DNA of 54,727 nucleotides, taken from assembly GCA_944324135.1 (NCBI GenBank), contig CALUVE010000012.1:1-54727 (forward strand). The letters are read 5' to 3'. Below are positions 23,580 to 32,099 of this stretch, piece after piece; the first letter of the stretch is position 1, and every line of letters begins with the position of its first letter. The DNA comes from Candidatus Gastranaerophilales bacterium. GTDB lineage: Bacteria; Cyanobacteriota; Vampirovibrionia; Gastranaerophilales; Gastranaerophilaceae. The notes beneath the pieces were generated by a model. The model worked only from the letters and a program-made list of their open reading frames with translations. It was not told where the DNA came from and did no database searches. Position numbers and translations under genes: made by a program.

Positions 23580-24557
23580 GTGGACGAGAAAGAATTAGAG
23601 AAATTAGCTGAACAATGCAACCTGTATGATAATTCGGACTCTGTTTCCGTCATACAGCATATTTCCGCCCTCGAAGAAAACTATGAATCCCCGCAATTGA
23701 TTGAAATTTATAATTATTTCCTCGGTGTGACTAAATCTCCTGATGTTGTCATGTTTCTTATAAAAAATCTCGACCGCTACAGAGATTCTTCAAGTCTGAA
23801 TGCCCTGTTGGACATTCTTTTATTAAGAAATATTGAAACAAAAGATAATTCAGAAAAAGAAAAATATATTAATGCCCGCGCCCTTTGTGCCAAGGCAATT
23901 GCAAATATGAAAGATACCTCAGCTGTCACCCCGCTTTTGTATTGCCTTAATAACAAGGACGAAAACTACAAGGTTCGTCTGGCATGTGCAGATGCGCTCG
24001 GTAAAATCGGCGACAAATATGCTGTTGCTCCTCTGATTGATGTTGTGCAGGATGAGGGGGAAAAATCTGTTTATCTGAGAGAATCCGCAGCGTCGGCTCT
24101 GGGAATGCTTGGCGATTTACGTGCTGTTGACCCGCTTGTCAGTATTCTTGAGACTAAAAAGGGTATTCTCGACAAATTTACTTTTTTGAAAGAAAGGGTT
24201 ATAGAAGCTCTCGGCAAATTAAGATTGAATGATAATGAACGGGTATTCCACGCGCTGAAAAATTCTCTGGCAGATGAGTCTGCGCAAATCCGTATTAATG
24301 CTATAGAAGCGATTATGGACAGCGACCACCCAGATGCTTATGATGTCATATATGAGTGTTTGAAAGACCCTGATGACGAAGTTAAGAAAAATGCGCTCAT
24401 TGCATTGTATAATATGCGCGGCCGCAAAATTCTGGATGAAGTTATTGCAAGTCCGGATTTTTCTGATGTTTTAAAGTTTGAAGCAGTTTCAATAATTGAA
24501 GAATACGAAGAGGGCGATTCTCTCTCTGAAGCTATTCGTGAGGAGTTGGATGATTAA
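23580..24557 (+). CDS. HEAT-repeat protein
   Basis: At least five helical repeats of the PBS-lyase HEAT type are visible, for example TSAVTPLLYCLNNKDENYKV, DKYAVAPLIDVVQDEG, LRAVDPLVSILETKKG and HPDAYDVIYECLKDPDDEV. Such alpha-solenoids act as protein-binding scaffolds; in cyanobacteria relatives include bilin lyases (CpcE type), but nothing here implies phycobilins. The GTG at 23580 is chosen because the -35 box of the likely promoter lies at the earlier possible start. AGGAG precedes it. The gene overlaps queC by eight bases (ATGATTAA). Confidence 0.85.
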   Translation: MDEKELEKLAEQCNLYDNSDSVSVIQHISALEENYESPQLIEIYNYFLGVTKSPDVVMFLIKNLDRYRDSSSLNALLDILLLRNIETKDNSEKEKYINARALCAKAIANMKDTSAVTPLLYCLNNKDENYKVRLACADALGKIGDKYAVAPLIDVVQDEGEKSVYLRESAASALGMLGDLRAVDPLVSILETKKGILDKFTFLKERVIEALGKLRLNDNERVFHALKNSLADESAQIRINAIEAIMDSDHPDAYDVIYECLKDPDDEVKKNALIALYNMRGRKILDEVIASPDFSDVLKFEAVSIIEEYEEGDSLSEAIREELDD

Positions 24558-25218
24558 ATCTTTGATTTTGCTCTCCGGCGGATTGGATTCGCTTGTCAGT
24601 CTCGGGCTAAAACGTAACGAGTATAATATTACAGCAGCTATAACTTTTGATTACGGGCAAAAATCGGCACGTCAAGAAATTGAAACTTCTAAAAAAATCT
24701 GTGATTATTATGATATGGAGCATATTGTTATTAAGCTTGACTGGCTGAAAGATATCACAAAAACTTCACTGGTCAGCGATGAAAATGTGCCGACTGGGAG
24801 CGAACTGGACAATCCGAAAATATCTGCCCAAAAGGTCTGGGTGCCGAATAGAAACGGGTTATTTTTGAATGTTGCTGGCAGTTTTGCGGATTCTTTCGGA
24901 TTTAATTATATTTTCATCGGCGCAAACAAGGAAGAAGCTCAAACTTTTCCGGATAATACCGGAGAATTTATTGAGGCGGTTAATAATGAATTCAAATACT
25001 CAACGCGGGTACAGCCAGAGGTTGTAGCGCCCTTGATTAATTTTGATAAAAATGATATAGTGAAAATAGCTCTGGAATCGGGCATTCCGCTTGAATTAAC
25101 CCGCAGCTGCTATAACGGTGCAGAAAAACATTGCGGCAAGTGTGAATCCTGCACCAGATTAATAAATGCCCTGAAAGCAAATAACGATACAAAATATACT
25201 CAAATTTTATTCGGATAA
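24550..25218 (+). CDS. queC: 7-cyano-7-deazaguanine synthase
   Basis: QueC converts 7-carboxy-7-deazaguanine to preQ0 with ATP and ammonia, on the way to queuosine. The PP-loop LLSGGLDSLVSL lies at the N-terminus, VWVPNRNGLFLN and IGANKEEAQTFPDNTGEFI are family blocks, and the C-terminal Cys set SCYNGAEKHCGKCESC binds zinc. The ATG at 24550 with AGGAG before it gives 222 residues, the usual size. It overlaps the HEAT gene and is followed at once by the DUF366 gene. The next pathway enzyme seen, QueF, is at 41289. Confidence 0.95.
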   Translation: MIKSLILLSGGLDSLVSLGLKRNEYNITAAITFDYGQKSARQEIETSKKICDYYDMEHIVIKLDWLKDITKTSLVSDENVPTGSELDNPKISAQKVWVPNRNGLFLNVAGSFADSFGFNYIFIGANKEEAQTFPDNTGEFIEAVNNEFKYSTRVQPEVVAPLINFDKNDIVKIALESGIPLELTRSCYNGAEKHCGKCESCTRLINALKANNDTKYTQILFG

Positions 25219-25219
25219 T

Positions 25220-25777
25220 ATGATGAAAACACAATACTTGGAACAGGAAATTAAATATGAAGGGTTTCAGCTTGCCCCGCACTGGATTTATAAAAATTTT
25301 AAAATCCAGGGAGATGCAACAGTCGCTTTTTGCGGAGAATGTGACGTTAAATTGACTGAAATGGTTGATATAGAAGATGTTATTAATAACGAACCCATAT
25401 ATAGCAAGAGTATGCTGAGTTTTATATCAGAGCAGTTTAATGTTGGTCTTGTTGAGGGTGTATTCAGACAAAGGCTTCTGATTTGCATAATCAAAGAGGC
25501 TCTGGAACGCCGAGGAGTTAAACTTGTTCGCAGCGGGGATGATTTATACTGGAACGATAAAAAATTAACTGTTTCTATCGCAACAAAATCAACAACTTCA
25601 ATATTAATACATACAGGTATTAATATTGATTCTACGGGGGCACCGGTCAAGGCTTGCGGCTTGACGAACGATTTAGGTATAACTGATATTAAAAATCTTG
25701 CAATAGAAATTATGGGTAAATATTCCGAAGAGTTAGATGATATTGTACTTGCAAGTACAAAAGTAAGAGGAGTTTAA
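25220..25777 (+). CDS. DUF366 family protein
   Basis: YLEQEIKYEGFQLAPHWIYK, GDATVAFCGECDV, MVDIEDV, RQRLLICIIKEALERRG, RSGDDLYWNDKKLTVSIATK and LIHTGINIDSTGAPV follow the DUF366 pattern, a family known from archaea and bacteria and without an assigned function that I can name. There is no signal peptide or membrane segment. It starts one base after queC (two possible ATGs, at 25220 and 25223). Its place between queC and a SPOR protein gene shows co-expression; a role in deazaguanine metabolism is only a guess from position. Confidence 0.85.
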   Translation: MMKTQYLEQEIKYEGFQLAPHWIYKNFKIQGDATVAFCGECDVKLTEMVDIEDVINNEPIYSKSMLSFISEQFNVGLVEGVFRQRLLICIIKEALERRGVKLVRSGDDLYWNDKKLTVSIATKSTTSILIHTGINIDSTGAPVKACGLTNDLGITDIKNLAIEIMGKYSEELDDIVLASTKVRGV

Positions 25778-25781
25778 ATTT

Positions 25782-26648
25782 ATGAACGAAGCGCCAAGAG
25801 TTAAAAAGACTTCGCATATTACATACAAAGATTACAAAAAACGTGTCGGCAAGCGAAATAATCAAGGTATGATTATTTTTGTATCTGCATTTTTTATGAT
25901 GCTGCTGATATTTTTGGGTATAGCAAAACAAATGTCGCCTGACGTTGACGTTTCTATCGGTGACAATGAAATGACACAGGAAGAAATGGTAAAATCCTCT
26001 GTAGATGACAGATTGAAGCTGCTTCACATGGAGGATAATTCAATAGATAATACTGATGATACATTCTCTCCTGAATTGGAAGAAAAAGTTAAATTACCTG
26101 ATAATGCTAAAAAAGAGGATGTTGTTGACAATTCTGATGACTGGGCAGACCTCAGTGCATCAAACAAAAAGGCTGAAGAAAAAACTAAAAAGCCTACTGA
26201 AGAAATTGATAATAAAACACAGGCCGAGCTTGATGCAACAGTGAAACATCATCAGGAAATTATGAAAAATCTGAATAATATGAAACCTGTACAGCCCACC
26301 CCTGTAACAGGCGTGCAGAGCACTATGCCGTCAGGAATTTCATTGAGTAAACCTGTAGTTAAGCCTGTAGAAGTAAAAAAAGTTCCGGTTCCTGCGCCTA
26401 CTGCGCCGACTCCTGCTAAAACCATATCAGCAAAAGTTGTCGTCGGTAACTACGCAACAATGGAGCAAGCCCAGGTGGCTAAAGGTATTATCTCAGAAGC
26501 CGGTTTAAATATCGACCCGTTTGTCAGAAATATCGGCGGAACTTATACAATCCAAACAGGTTCATTTACTTCAAAAGAAAAAGCTCAGGCTGCCGCTAAT
26601 GACCTTTTGAGAAACAACTTCCCTGCAAGAGTCATCATTGAGCAGTAA
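25782..26648 (+). CDS. SPOR-domain membrane protein
   Basis: A basic cytoplasmic N-terminus is followed by one membrane helix (about residues 29-47), a long acidic then Pro/Lys-rich linker (about 50-210) and a C-terminal SPOR domain (KVVVGNYATMEQAQVAKGII and TIQTGSFTSKEKAQAAANDL). SPOR domains bind denuded glycan strands of septal peptidoglycan, so it probably works in the periplasm at the division site, as FtsN or DedD do in other bacteria. AGAGGAG precedes the ATG, four bases after the DUF366 stop. A terminator ends the operon. Confidence 0.9.
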   Translation: MNEAPRVKKTSHITYKDYKKRVGKRNNQGMIIFVSAFFMMLLIFLGIAKQMSPDVDVSIGDNEMTQEEMVKSSVDDRLKLLHMEDNSIDNTDDTFSPELEEKVKLPDNAKKEDVVDNSDDWADLSASNKKAEEKTKKPTEEIDNKTQAELDATVKHHQEIMKNLNNMKPVQPTPVTGVQSTMPSGISLSKPVVKPVEVKKVPVPAPTAPTPAKTISAKVVVGNYATMEQAQVAKGIISEAGLNIDPFVRNIGGTYTIQTGSFTSKEKAQAAANDLLRNNFPARVIIEQ

Positions 26649-26663
26649 TAAAGATTAAACTAC

Positions 26664-26715
26664 AAAAAAGATTCTTCCAATCTGTCATTAACAAAATCGG
26701 AAGAATCTTTTTTTT
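26664..26715. terminator. Terminator between the SPOR gene and surE
   Basis: AAAAGATTCTTCC (to 26678) pairs perfectly with GGAAGAATCTTTT (from 26699), with A and T runs outside, so it can serve both converging operons. Confidence 0.85.
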
Positions 26716-26745
26716 ATCCGCGAAATTATTGCCTTAACTGTCTTT

Positions 26746-27540
26746 TTATGTCCATTTTCTGGTGTCATCGGTTCTTAAAACCTTGTCCAAATCCGACATC
26801 ACACTTTCTTTTGTCATTTCATAAGTTACAGGTGTTATTGAGATTTTATTGTTTCTGACAGCTGCAATATCTGTTTTTGCGTTTGTTGATTCACTGATTA
26901 GCTCGCCTGCCATCCAGTAGTAGACTTTTCCTCTCGGGTCAACTCTTTTTTCGTAGTTATCAGTAAACATTTTTTTGCCTAATTCTGTTATTGCAACTCC
27001 TGCGATATCATCTTCATCCAGCGCCGGAATGTTGACGTTCAGAATGCTTTTAGGCGGAAATTGAAAGTCTTTCAGTTTGTGTAAAAGTGCATTCACAAAC
27101 TGTGCAGGGTATATAAAATCCTCATAGTCGCTCTGCATACTGGCTAAAGATACTGCGATACTCGGAATTCCCATCATTGCACCCTCCATTGCGCAGCTCA
27201 CTGTTCCTGAATACAAGATGTCAGAGCCGAGATTCGGCCCGTGATTTATCCCGGAAATTACAAGGTCAGGAATTTCTTCAGGTGATAAAATTGCATTGAT
27301 AGCTATTTTAACACAGTCTCCCGGAGTTCCTGTCGTTACCCAGGTTCTTTTGGCTCCGGTTTTTGTCTCTTCAAGCTCTTCAACTCTCAATGGTGTGTGT
27401 AATGTCAGTGAATGACCTGCGGCACTTCTTTCTCTATCCGGTGCTACAACATATACTTCGTGTTCTTTTGAAAGTGTTTCCGTGAGCGCGCGGATACCGT
27501 TTGCAGCTATGCCGTCGTCGTTTGAAATTAATATTTTCAT
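26746..27540 (-). CDS. surE: 5'/3'-nucleotidase SurE
   Basis: SurE is a metal-dependent phosphatase of nucleoside monophosphates. MKILISNDDGIAANGI holds the metal-binding Asp pair; VVAPDRERSAAGHSLTLH and GTPGDCVKIAI are family blocks; SGINHGPNLGSDILYSGTV carries the conserved Asn; EGAMMGIPSIAVSL follows. Length 264 is standard. AGGAG lies just upstream of the ATG. It is a single-gene unit convergent with the SPOR operon. Confidence 0.95.
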   Translation of the reverse strand: MKILISNDDGIAANGIRALTETLSKEHEVYVVAPDRERSAAGHSLTLHTPLRVEELEETKTGAKRTWVTTGTPGDCVKIAINAILSPEEIPDLVISGINHGPNLGSDILYSGTVSCAMEGAMMGIPSIAVSLASMQSDYEDFIYPAQFVNALLHKLKDFQFPPKSILNVNIPALDEDDIAGVAITELGKKMFTDNYEKRVDPRGKVYYWMAGELISESTNAKTDIAAVRNNKISITPVTYEMTKESVMSDLDKVLRTDDTRKWT

Positions 27541-27845
27541 AACTCTCCTTTATACAATAAAATACAGTCTTTTTATCTTTTTATATATTATCTTATTCCT
27601 CCCGCGGTGGCAATGTTATAACGTTTTTGGATTGTAAATTTATGTTACAAAACATAATTCATAAATCATTATTATGGCAATTATATATAACAAAAATTTT
27701 TTATATATATACAACACGAGGAACGCTTAAAATTGAGGAAAAACAAAACATTTTAAGCACACTACACACACTACACTTCACACATTACGAGGAATGATAC
27801 CAAGTTTACATTCCAAGGAGCCCTTTAAAAAGGCTCTTTTTTTTA
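27541..27845 (+). ncRNA. 302-base gene-free stretch holding a candidate structured small RNA (about 27718-27845)
   Basis: Bases 27541-27700 are AT-rich leader sequence for surE with nothing else clear. From about 27718 there follows a perfect 9-bp hairpin GCTTAAAAT/ATTTTAAGC (27725-27733 with 27750-27758), an unstructured C/A-rich stretch, a GGAATG/CATTCC hairpin (27791-27796 with 27809-27814) and a terminator hairpin with eight T. No convincing reading frame crosses it. A -10-like TATATA within TTATATATATACAACA (27701-27716) would start transcription at about the right place, and the same 16-mer lies before the gene at 29820. No known RNA family is recognised. Confidence 0.4.
27818..27844 (+). 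terminator. Terminator of the candidate small RNA
   Basis: GAGCC (27818-27822) pairs with GGCTC (27832-27836), followed by eight T. It also overlaps the tail of the opposite-strand 46-residue gene. Confidence 0.75.
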
Positions 27846-27983
27846 TTTATTGGTTAACAAAACATAGGCAAGGTTGCCGTTGTTATCTTTATCTTTGAAC
27901 TTAATTTCTTTCTTTGTTTCAAATTCAGATTTGTCCGGTTTTTGATAATTTATTAAAAATCGCATAAACTCAGGGCTAAACAT
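27843..27983 (-). CDS. Small unknown protein, 46 residues
   Basis: The ATG at 27983 is preceded by AAAAGGAGAAAT, a strong ribosome site, so I prefer it to starts further upstream that lack one. The product (MFSPEFMRFLINYQ at the start, AYVLLTNK at the end) is charged, with EFETKKEIKFKDKDNNGN in the middle. No signal peptide, Cys or membrane segment is seen, and I do not recognise a family. It is divergent from sdaAB. Confidence 0.6.
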   Translation of the reverse strand: MFSPEFMRFLINYQKPDKSEFETKKEIKFKDKDNNGNLAYVLLTNK

Positions 27984-28167
27984 ATTTCTCCTTTTTATTT
28001 TAAGACACACAAAATTAAATACTACACACTTATATAAAAACATAATAACATACAAATTTGCCAAAATTTAATATAATCTTAATCAAATATTTACATAAGT
28101 TCATTATTCATTTTAGAAATTTAATGCTATAATCATTCGTAACAGCGATAAACAAAGAGGTTAGAGG

Positions 28168-28827
28168 ATGCGTCAGTCATCTATAATGGATATAATTTCC
28201 CCGATAATGGTAGGACCGTCAAGCTCCCATACGGCAGGCGCGGTTCGTCTGGGGCTTATGGCGCGGAATGTGTATGATGCACCTATAAAAAAGATTACAT
28301 TCAGACTTTATAATTCTTATGCACAAACCGGCAAAGGCCACGGCACTGATAAGGGGCTGCTTGCAGGAATTCTCGGGCTGCGCGTTGATGATACAAGGAT
28401 AAAGAATATATTTGAGTCCAATCTTGCAAGAGAAATAGATTATAAATTTGAATATAAGGAAGATTTTAACCGTCATCCGAATGCAGTGGACTTTCTGTTT
28501 GACGGCAATTTGAGTATGCAGGTTTCAGGCGATTCTATCGGTGCCGGCGAAATTGTGATAACAAAGATAGATAATTTTTCTGTCAATCTTACAGGTAAAT
28601 ATAATACGCTGCTCCTTGTGTATAAAGATGTACCGGGGATGATTTCGCGTGTTACAAAACGCATTGATGTCAATATCGCCTCACTCCAGTGTGACAGGTA
28701 TGCAAAAGGCGATGATGCTTCTATGTGTATTTGTCTTGACGGCGAGGTGGACAAATCGCTTATTGAAACACTGAAAGCTTTTGATGATGTGTATATGGTT
28801 AGATACATAAGAAAATTGGAAAATTAG
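28168..28827 (+). CDS. sdaAB: L-serine dehydratase, iron-sulphur type, beta subunit
   Basis: With SdaAA this deaminates serine to pyruvate and ammonia. The domain opens with IMDIISPIMVGPSSSHTAGA, where the SSSHT loop is conserved, followed by TGKGHGTDKGLLAG and an ACT-type C-terminal domain (about residues 150-215, TLLLVYKDVPGMISRVTKRI), which usually senses serine. The ATG has AGAGG upstream and a TATAAT at about 28129. It is four bases from sdaAA. Confidence 0.94.
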   Translation: MRQSSIMDIISPIMVGPSSSHTAGAVRLGLMARNVYDAPIKKITFRLYNSYAQTGKGHGTDKGLLAGILGLRVDDTRIKNIFESNLAREIDYKFEYKEDFNRHPNAVDFLFDGNLSMQVSGDSIGAGEIVITKIDNFSVNLTGKYNTLLLVYKDVPGMISRVTKRIDVNIASLQCDRYAKGDDASMCICLDGEVDKSLIETLKAFDDVYMVRYIRKLEN

Positions 28828-28831
28828 TCGT

Positions 28832-29716
28832 ATGGTAAAGAGTGTAAACAGTTTTGAACAGTTGAGGGATATATGTGATTTTAAAAATTTGCATATAAGC
28901 GATTATGTGGTGAAAAGAGAAGCTGAACTTGCTGAAATATCCATAGAGGATATGCGTCTGCAGGTTAAAAAGAGTTTAGACGCAATGAAAGATGCGATTA
29001 AATCCGGTCTGAACAGCAAAGAAATGTCTATAAGCGGTATGTGCGGAGATGACTGTTACAGGCTGCAAAAAAGGTTTGCGGTTCGCGGTGCATTATTTGG
29101 CAAGCTGTTTGAAAAAATTACTACATACGCGCTTGCTACCATAGAAGAGAACCTCCGTATGGGCAAAATTGTTGCCTGCCCGACCGCAGGCTCTTGCGCT
29201 ATTGTTCCATCCGTGCTTGTTGCCGTTTCTGAAGAACTTAATATTGCGGAAGAGGAACAAATAAACGCGCTGATTACGGCAGGCGAAATCGGTCGTATAA
29301 TTTCCAACAAAGTTGCACTTGCAGGTGCAGTAGCCGGATGTCAGGCAGAATGCGGTGTGGCATCTGCAATGAGTGCCGGAGCTCTATGCCAGCTTCTTGG
29401 CGGTTCTAATGAACAAATTTTTAATGCAGTAGCTCTTGCAATGAAAAATCTTTTGGGACTCACCTGTGACCCTGTTTGCGGTCTGGTTGAAATCCCATGC
29501 GTAAAACGTAATCCGTTCCTTGCAATTCACGCTGTTACAGCGGCTGAACTTGCACTCTCTGATGTTAAGTCTAAAATCCCGCTGGATGAAGTAATTGATG
29601 CTCTTGAGCAGACAGGAAAACTGATGTCCCCGACTTTGAAAGAAAGCTCTCAGGCCGGTTTGGCTAAAACCAAGACTGCAATTGAGTTAGAGAAAGTTTT
29701 TCTTAAAAATATGTAA
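28832..29716 (+). CDS. sdaAA: L-serine dehydratase, iron-sulphur type, alpha subunit
   Basis: This is the catalytic subunit carrying an oxygen-sensitive 4Fe-4S cluster. Cysteines in KIVACPTAGSCAIVPSVLVA, GAVAGCQAECGVASAMSAGA and GLTCDPVCGLVEIPCVKRN match the family's cluster and active-site residues. Length 294 is standard for the two-gene form. It directly follows sdaAB. Together with the glycine cleavage genes it points to serine/glycine fermentation and an anaerobic life. Confidence 0.95.
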   Translation: MVKSVNSFEQLRDICDFKNLHISDYVVKREAELAEISIEDMRLQVKKSLDAMKDAIKSGLNSKEMSISGMCGDDCYRLQKRFAVRGALFGKLFEKITTYALATIEENLRMGKIVACPTAGSCAIVPSVLVAVSEELNIAEEEQINALITAGEIGRIISNKVALAGAVAGCQAECGVASAMSAGALCQLLGGSNEQIFNAVALAMKNLLGLTCDPVCGLVEIPCVKRNPFLAIHAVTAAELALSDVKSKIPLDEVIDALEQTGKLMSPTLKESSQAGLAKTKTAIELEKVFLKNM

Positions 29717-29768
29717 ACTTTTGTAAATGTTTTTCTGTTATTAAGCAATCCTGTGAAAGAGAAATACT

Positions 29769-29784
29769 TTATATATATACAACA
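29769..29784 (+). promoter_or_regulatory. Probable -10 region of the 71-residue gene, shared 16-mer
   Basis: TTATATATATACAACA is identical to 27701-27716 before the candidate small RNA. It is preceded here by AAATACTT, as is a TATATA box upstream of the small gene at 49430 on the minus strand. Confidence 0.4.
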
Positions 29785-29819
29785 TATAGAGTATAAATGT
29801 ATTTCATAAGGAGATATAT

Positions 29820-30035
29820 ATGACACACGGTTTTAAAGTTGATGCAGTCCGCTCAGGCGAGCCTACATACATGAGTCAGTTGGATAAATTGAATAAGAAA
29901 CTGGAAGAGGAATTGGCTGCAAAAGCAACACACCAGAATCCGGGCGGTCAAAGCCCATCAATTTACACTGCTTATACAAGAACTAACGGCGTGAGCGGTG
30001 ACAATGGCGAAGGCGCAACCTGTATTTACACATAG
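29820..30035 (+). CDS. Small unknown protein, 71 residues
   Basis: AAGGAGATATAT before the ATG is a near-ideal ribosome site. The product has a helical, charged middle (MSQLDKLNKKLEEELAAKA) and a Gly/Thr/Ser-rich C-terminus ending GEGATCIYT with a single Cys. No membrane segment is present. I do not recognise a family. It sits alone between sdaAA and coaX with its own probable promoter. Confidence 0.75.
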   Translation: MTHGFKVDAVRSGEPTYMSQLDKLNKKLEEELAAKATHQNPGGQSPSIYTAYTRTNGVSGDNGEGATCIYT

Positions 30036-30099
30036 GGCATTTTGCAAATTCATAATTTTTGAGATAAGATAATCCTTGAAAAGTGAGGATTATCTTATT

Positions 30100-30879
30100 A
30101 TGCTGTTAACAGTTGATATAGGGAATACGAGTATTACACTCGGATTGTTTGATGAAGAAGCTCTGGTCGAAGAATTCCGACTCGCTTCAGATAAGGATTT
30201 ATCGCTAGAAGAGTACGAAATTCTTTTAAAGTCATTATTTAAGGATTATACGGTGAAAGATTGTATAATTTCGTCTGTAGTTGAGGAATTGACTTCAAAG
30301 TTTAAATCCGCGGTAGACAGTGTATTCAAGCTTGATTCGCTTGTATTATCTACAAAGATAAACACAGGTGTAAAAATTAAACTTGATTATCCGGAAGAAG
30401 CCGGTGCTGACAGAATTGCAAATGCAGCAGGCGCATATATTTTGTATAAGCATCCCGTAATTGTAGTGGATTTTGGTACCGCCACATCTTTTGATATCGT
30501 GAACGCAGACGGTGACTTTATCGGCGGCGCAATTGCTCCTGGTATAAATTTACAGATGAAAGTTTTGAACAAATTCACCTCTAAACTTCCGCGGACTGAT
30601 GTCGCAATTTCAACAAACGCAATAGGCAGCAACACGACAGATGCTATATTATCAGGCGTAATCAGAGGTACAGCAAGTATGATAGACGGGCTTGTAGAGC
30701 AGTGTGAGACTGAGTTAGGCGCAAAAGCTGTCATTGTTGGTACAGGCGGATATTGCGGTTTGATTGCAAATTATATGAAAAGACCGTTTGATTTTATCAA
30801 TCCGACACTTACTCTTGAGGGTTTGAGACATCTTTATTACATTAATAAAGGTGTTGCAAGTGTTCAGACTGCTAAATAA
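30100..30879 (+). CDS. coaX: Type III pantothenate kinase
   Basis: CoaX phosphorylates pantothenate in the first step of coenzyme A synthesis and, unlike type I enzymes, is not inhibited by CoA. The ASKHA-fold motifs are MLLTVDIGNTSITLGLFDE, DYPEEAGADRIANAAGAYIL, VVDFGTATSFDIVN with catalytic Asp, and GGAIAPGINLQMKVL. I choose the ATG at 30100 with GAGGAT nine bases upstream, giving 259 residues, the usual length; the earlier frame only adds MKSEDYLI. Confidence 0.95.
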   Translation: MLLTVDIGNTSITLGLFDEEALVEEFRLASDKDLSLEEYEILLKSLFKDYTVKDCIISSVVEELTSKFKSAVDSVFKLDSLVLSTKINTGVKIKLDYPEEAGADRIANAAGAYILYKHPVIVVDFGTATSFDIVNADGDFIGGAIAPGINLQMKVLNKFTSKLPRTDVAISTNAIGSNTTDAILSGVIRGTASMIDGLVEQCETELGAKAVIVGTGGYCGLIANYMKRPFDFINPTLTLEGLRHLYYINKGVASVQTAK

Positions 30880-31020
30880 AAGCCGGTTTGTATATTCAAA
30901 TACAGTTTATAATAATCATTTTGTAAAATAATTATTGCTAAGTATTCCGTTTTGTAACGAAAAGGGGTATAATCTAATCATATAAACTTTACATATAGCC
31001 ATGTTTATTATTAATTAGAC

Positions 31021-31692
31021 ATGACGCATAATACAGGATGGAAAAAGTTGTTAAATAATTACGAAAATTTTGATAATTCAGAAACTTCAGCAAGAAAATC
31101 TTCTCTTATACAGGAGCGTGTAAACCTTGTTTCAACTCATATGTATAAGCAGTTTTTGGATTACCAGCACGCAACAGTCAATTCCAATGAGATTTTTCAG
31201 AGGATGATTGACAATCTGCAGGTTGTGTCAGAAACCCTGAAGCAATCTTTTTCCTCCCGCGGAATTACCACCCAGAATATATATGTTGATACGGATGTTC
31301 AGCGCTCTGTTGCTATTATTAATATTCTGTGGCACAAGATGAGCTTTACGACCCGTTGTAATTTCCAGCCTCAGGCTTTATACAGAGAAGATGGAAAACA
31401 CCTGTTTTCCGGCAGAATTATGGCGATAAAAGGTAATTATAACGAGATAATGAAAGGTGTTGCCGACCACGATGAAGAAATGGTCAGACTTCTCGACAAT
31501 GAAATCGCATCGCTTTTCATCCCGGCAGAACAGAATCAGAACTGTATCCTTAAAATCCGCCATCTTCCTAACCGCGAATTTTACCTGAATCAGCTTGATG
31601 CACCGCGCGAATTTGTTCTCAAAGTTGTCGAGACAATATGCGGCGGCGGCTTCTATCACGAAGAAGGAGCCAGAAAAAGCTTTAATATTTAG
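31021..31692 (+). CDS. Unknown protein, 223 residues
   Basis: I do not recognise a family. The first half is mainly helical (EQ-rich, QERVNLVSTHMYKQFLDYQ). The second half (HKMSFTTRCNFQPQALYRED, KHLFSGRIMAIKGNYNEI and CILKIRHLPNREFYLNQLDA) looks like a mixed alpha/beta domain. It is soluble, with no signal peptide. There is no clear ribosome site before the ATG. It is convergent with an 85-residue gene only nine bases away. Length and codon use support a real gene. Confidence 0.75.
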   Translation: MTHNTGWKKLLNNYENFDNSETSARKSSLIQERVNLVSTHMYKQFLDYQHATVNSNEIFQRMIDNLQVVSETLKQSFSSRGITTQNIYVDTDVQRSVAIINILWHKMSFTTRCNFQPQALYREDGKHLFSGRIMAIKGNYNEIMKGVADHDEEMVRLLDNEIASLFIPAEQNQNCILKIRHLPNREFYLNQLDAPREFVLKVVETICGGGFYHEEGARKSFNI

Positions 31693-31700
31693 GGTAAATT

Positions 31701-31958
31701 CTAGTTGTTATCAGGCGTCAAAAGAGAAGATATCTCTGCGACGATGCGGGCAATATCTGCTCCGCCTATGGATACTTCAAGTATCAACGGGCTTTGTATC
31801 AGAACAGTTTCTGAAAACTCCATTGTCTCTACATCAACAATGTCAAATTCAATGAAGTCCTCACCGGCATAAACAAGTTTGCCGTACTCTCTTCCCGTTG
31901 CCCATTTGATAAACATGTATTGATTTTCGTACTCTTTTAATTTCTCAATTAATCTCAT
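31701..31958 (-). CDS. Unknown small protein, 85 residues
   Basis: The sequence (RLIEKLKEYENQYMFIKWAT, then GREYGKLVYAGEDFIEFDIV and VLIQSPLILEVSIGG) has the alternating hydrophobic pattern of a small beta-barrel, reminiscent of Sm-like or other five-strand folds, but I cannot name a family. It is soluble and acidic. It converges on the 223-residue gene. A weak ribosome site (AGTAGG) lies upstream. Confidence 0.65.
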   Translation of the reverse strand: MRLIEKLKEYENQYMFIKWATGREYGKLVYAGEDFIEFDIVDVETMEFSETVLIQSPLILEVSIGGADIARIVAEISSLLTPDNN

Positions 31959-32065
31959 TTAAGATACCTACTATCCTATACATTTTATATTTTAGTAATT
32001 TTTTTGTGAATGTCAATATTAACTTAAGGAAAGTTAAAGGTGTCTAAACAGGTGAAAAAATCCTC

Positions 32066-32099
32066 AAAAAAAAAGCTACATCTTTGGTTTGTAGCTTTT
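32066..32099 (-). terminator. Hairpin terminator, stronger on the minus strand
   Basis: AAAAGCTACA (32071-32080) pairs with TGTAGCTTTT (32090-32099). Nine T follow on the minus strand, but only four on the plus strand. Confidence 0.75.

Noticed and set aside
23580-24557. Phycobilisome bilin lyase (CpcE-like) for the HEAT protein
   Set aside because: HEAT repeats alone are not specific, and no phycobiliprotein or pigment gene is present.
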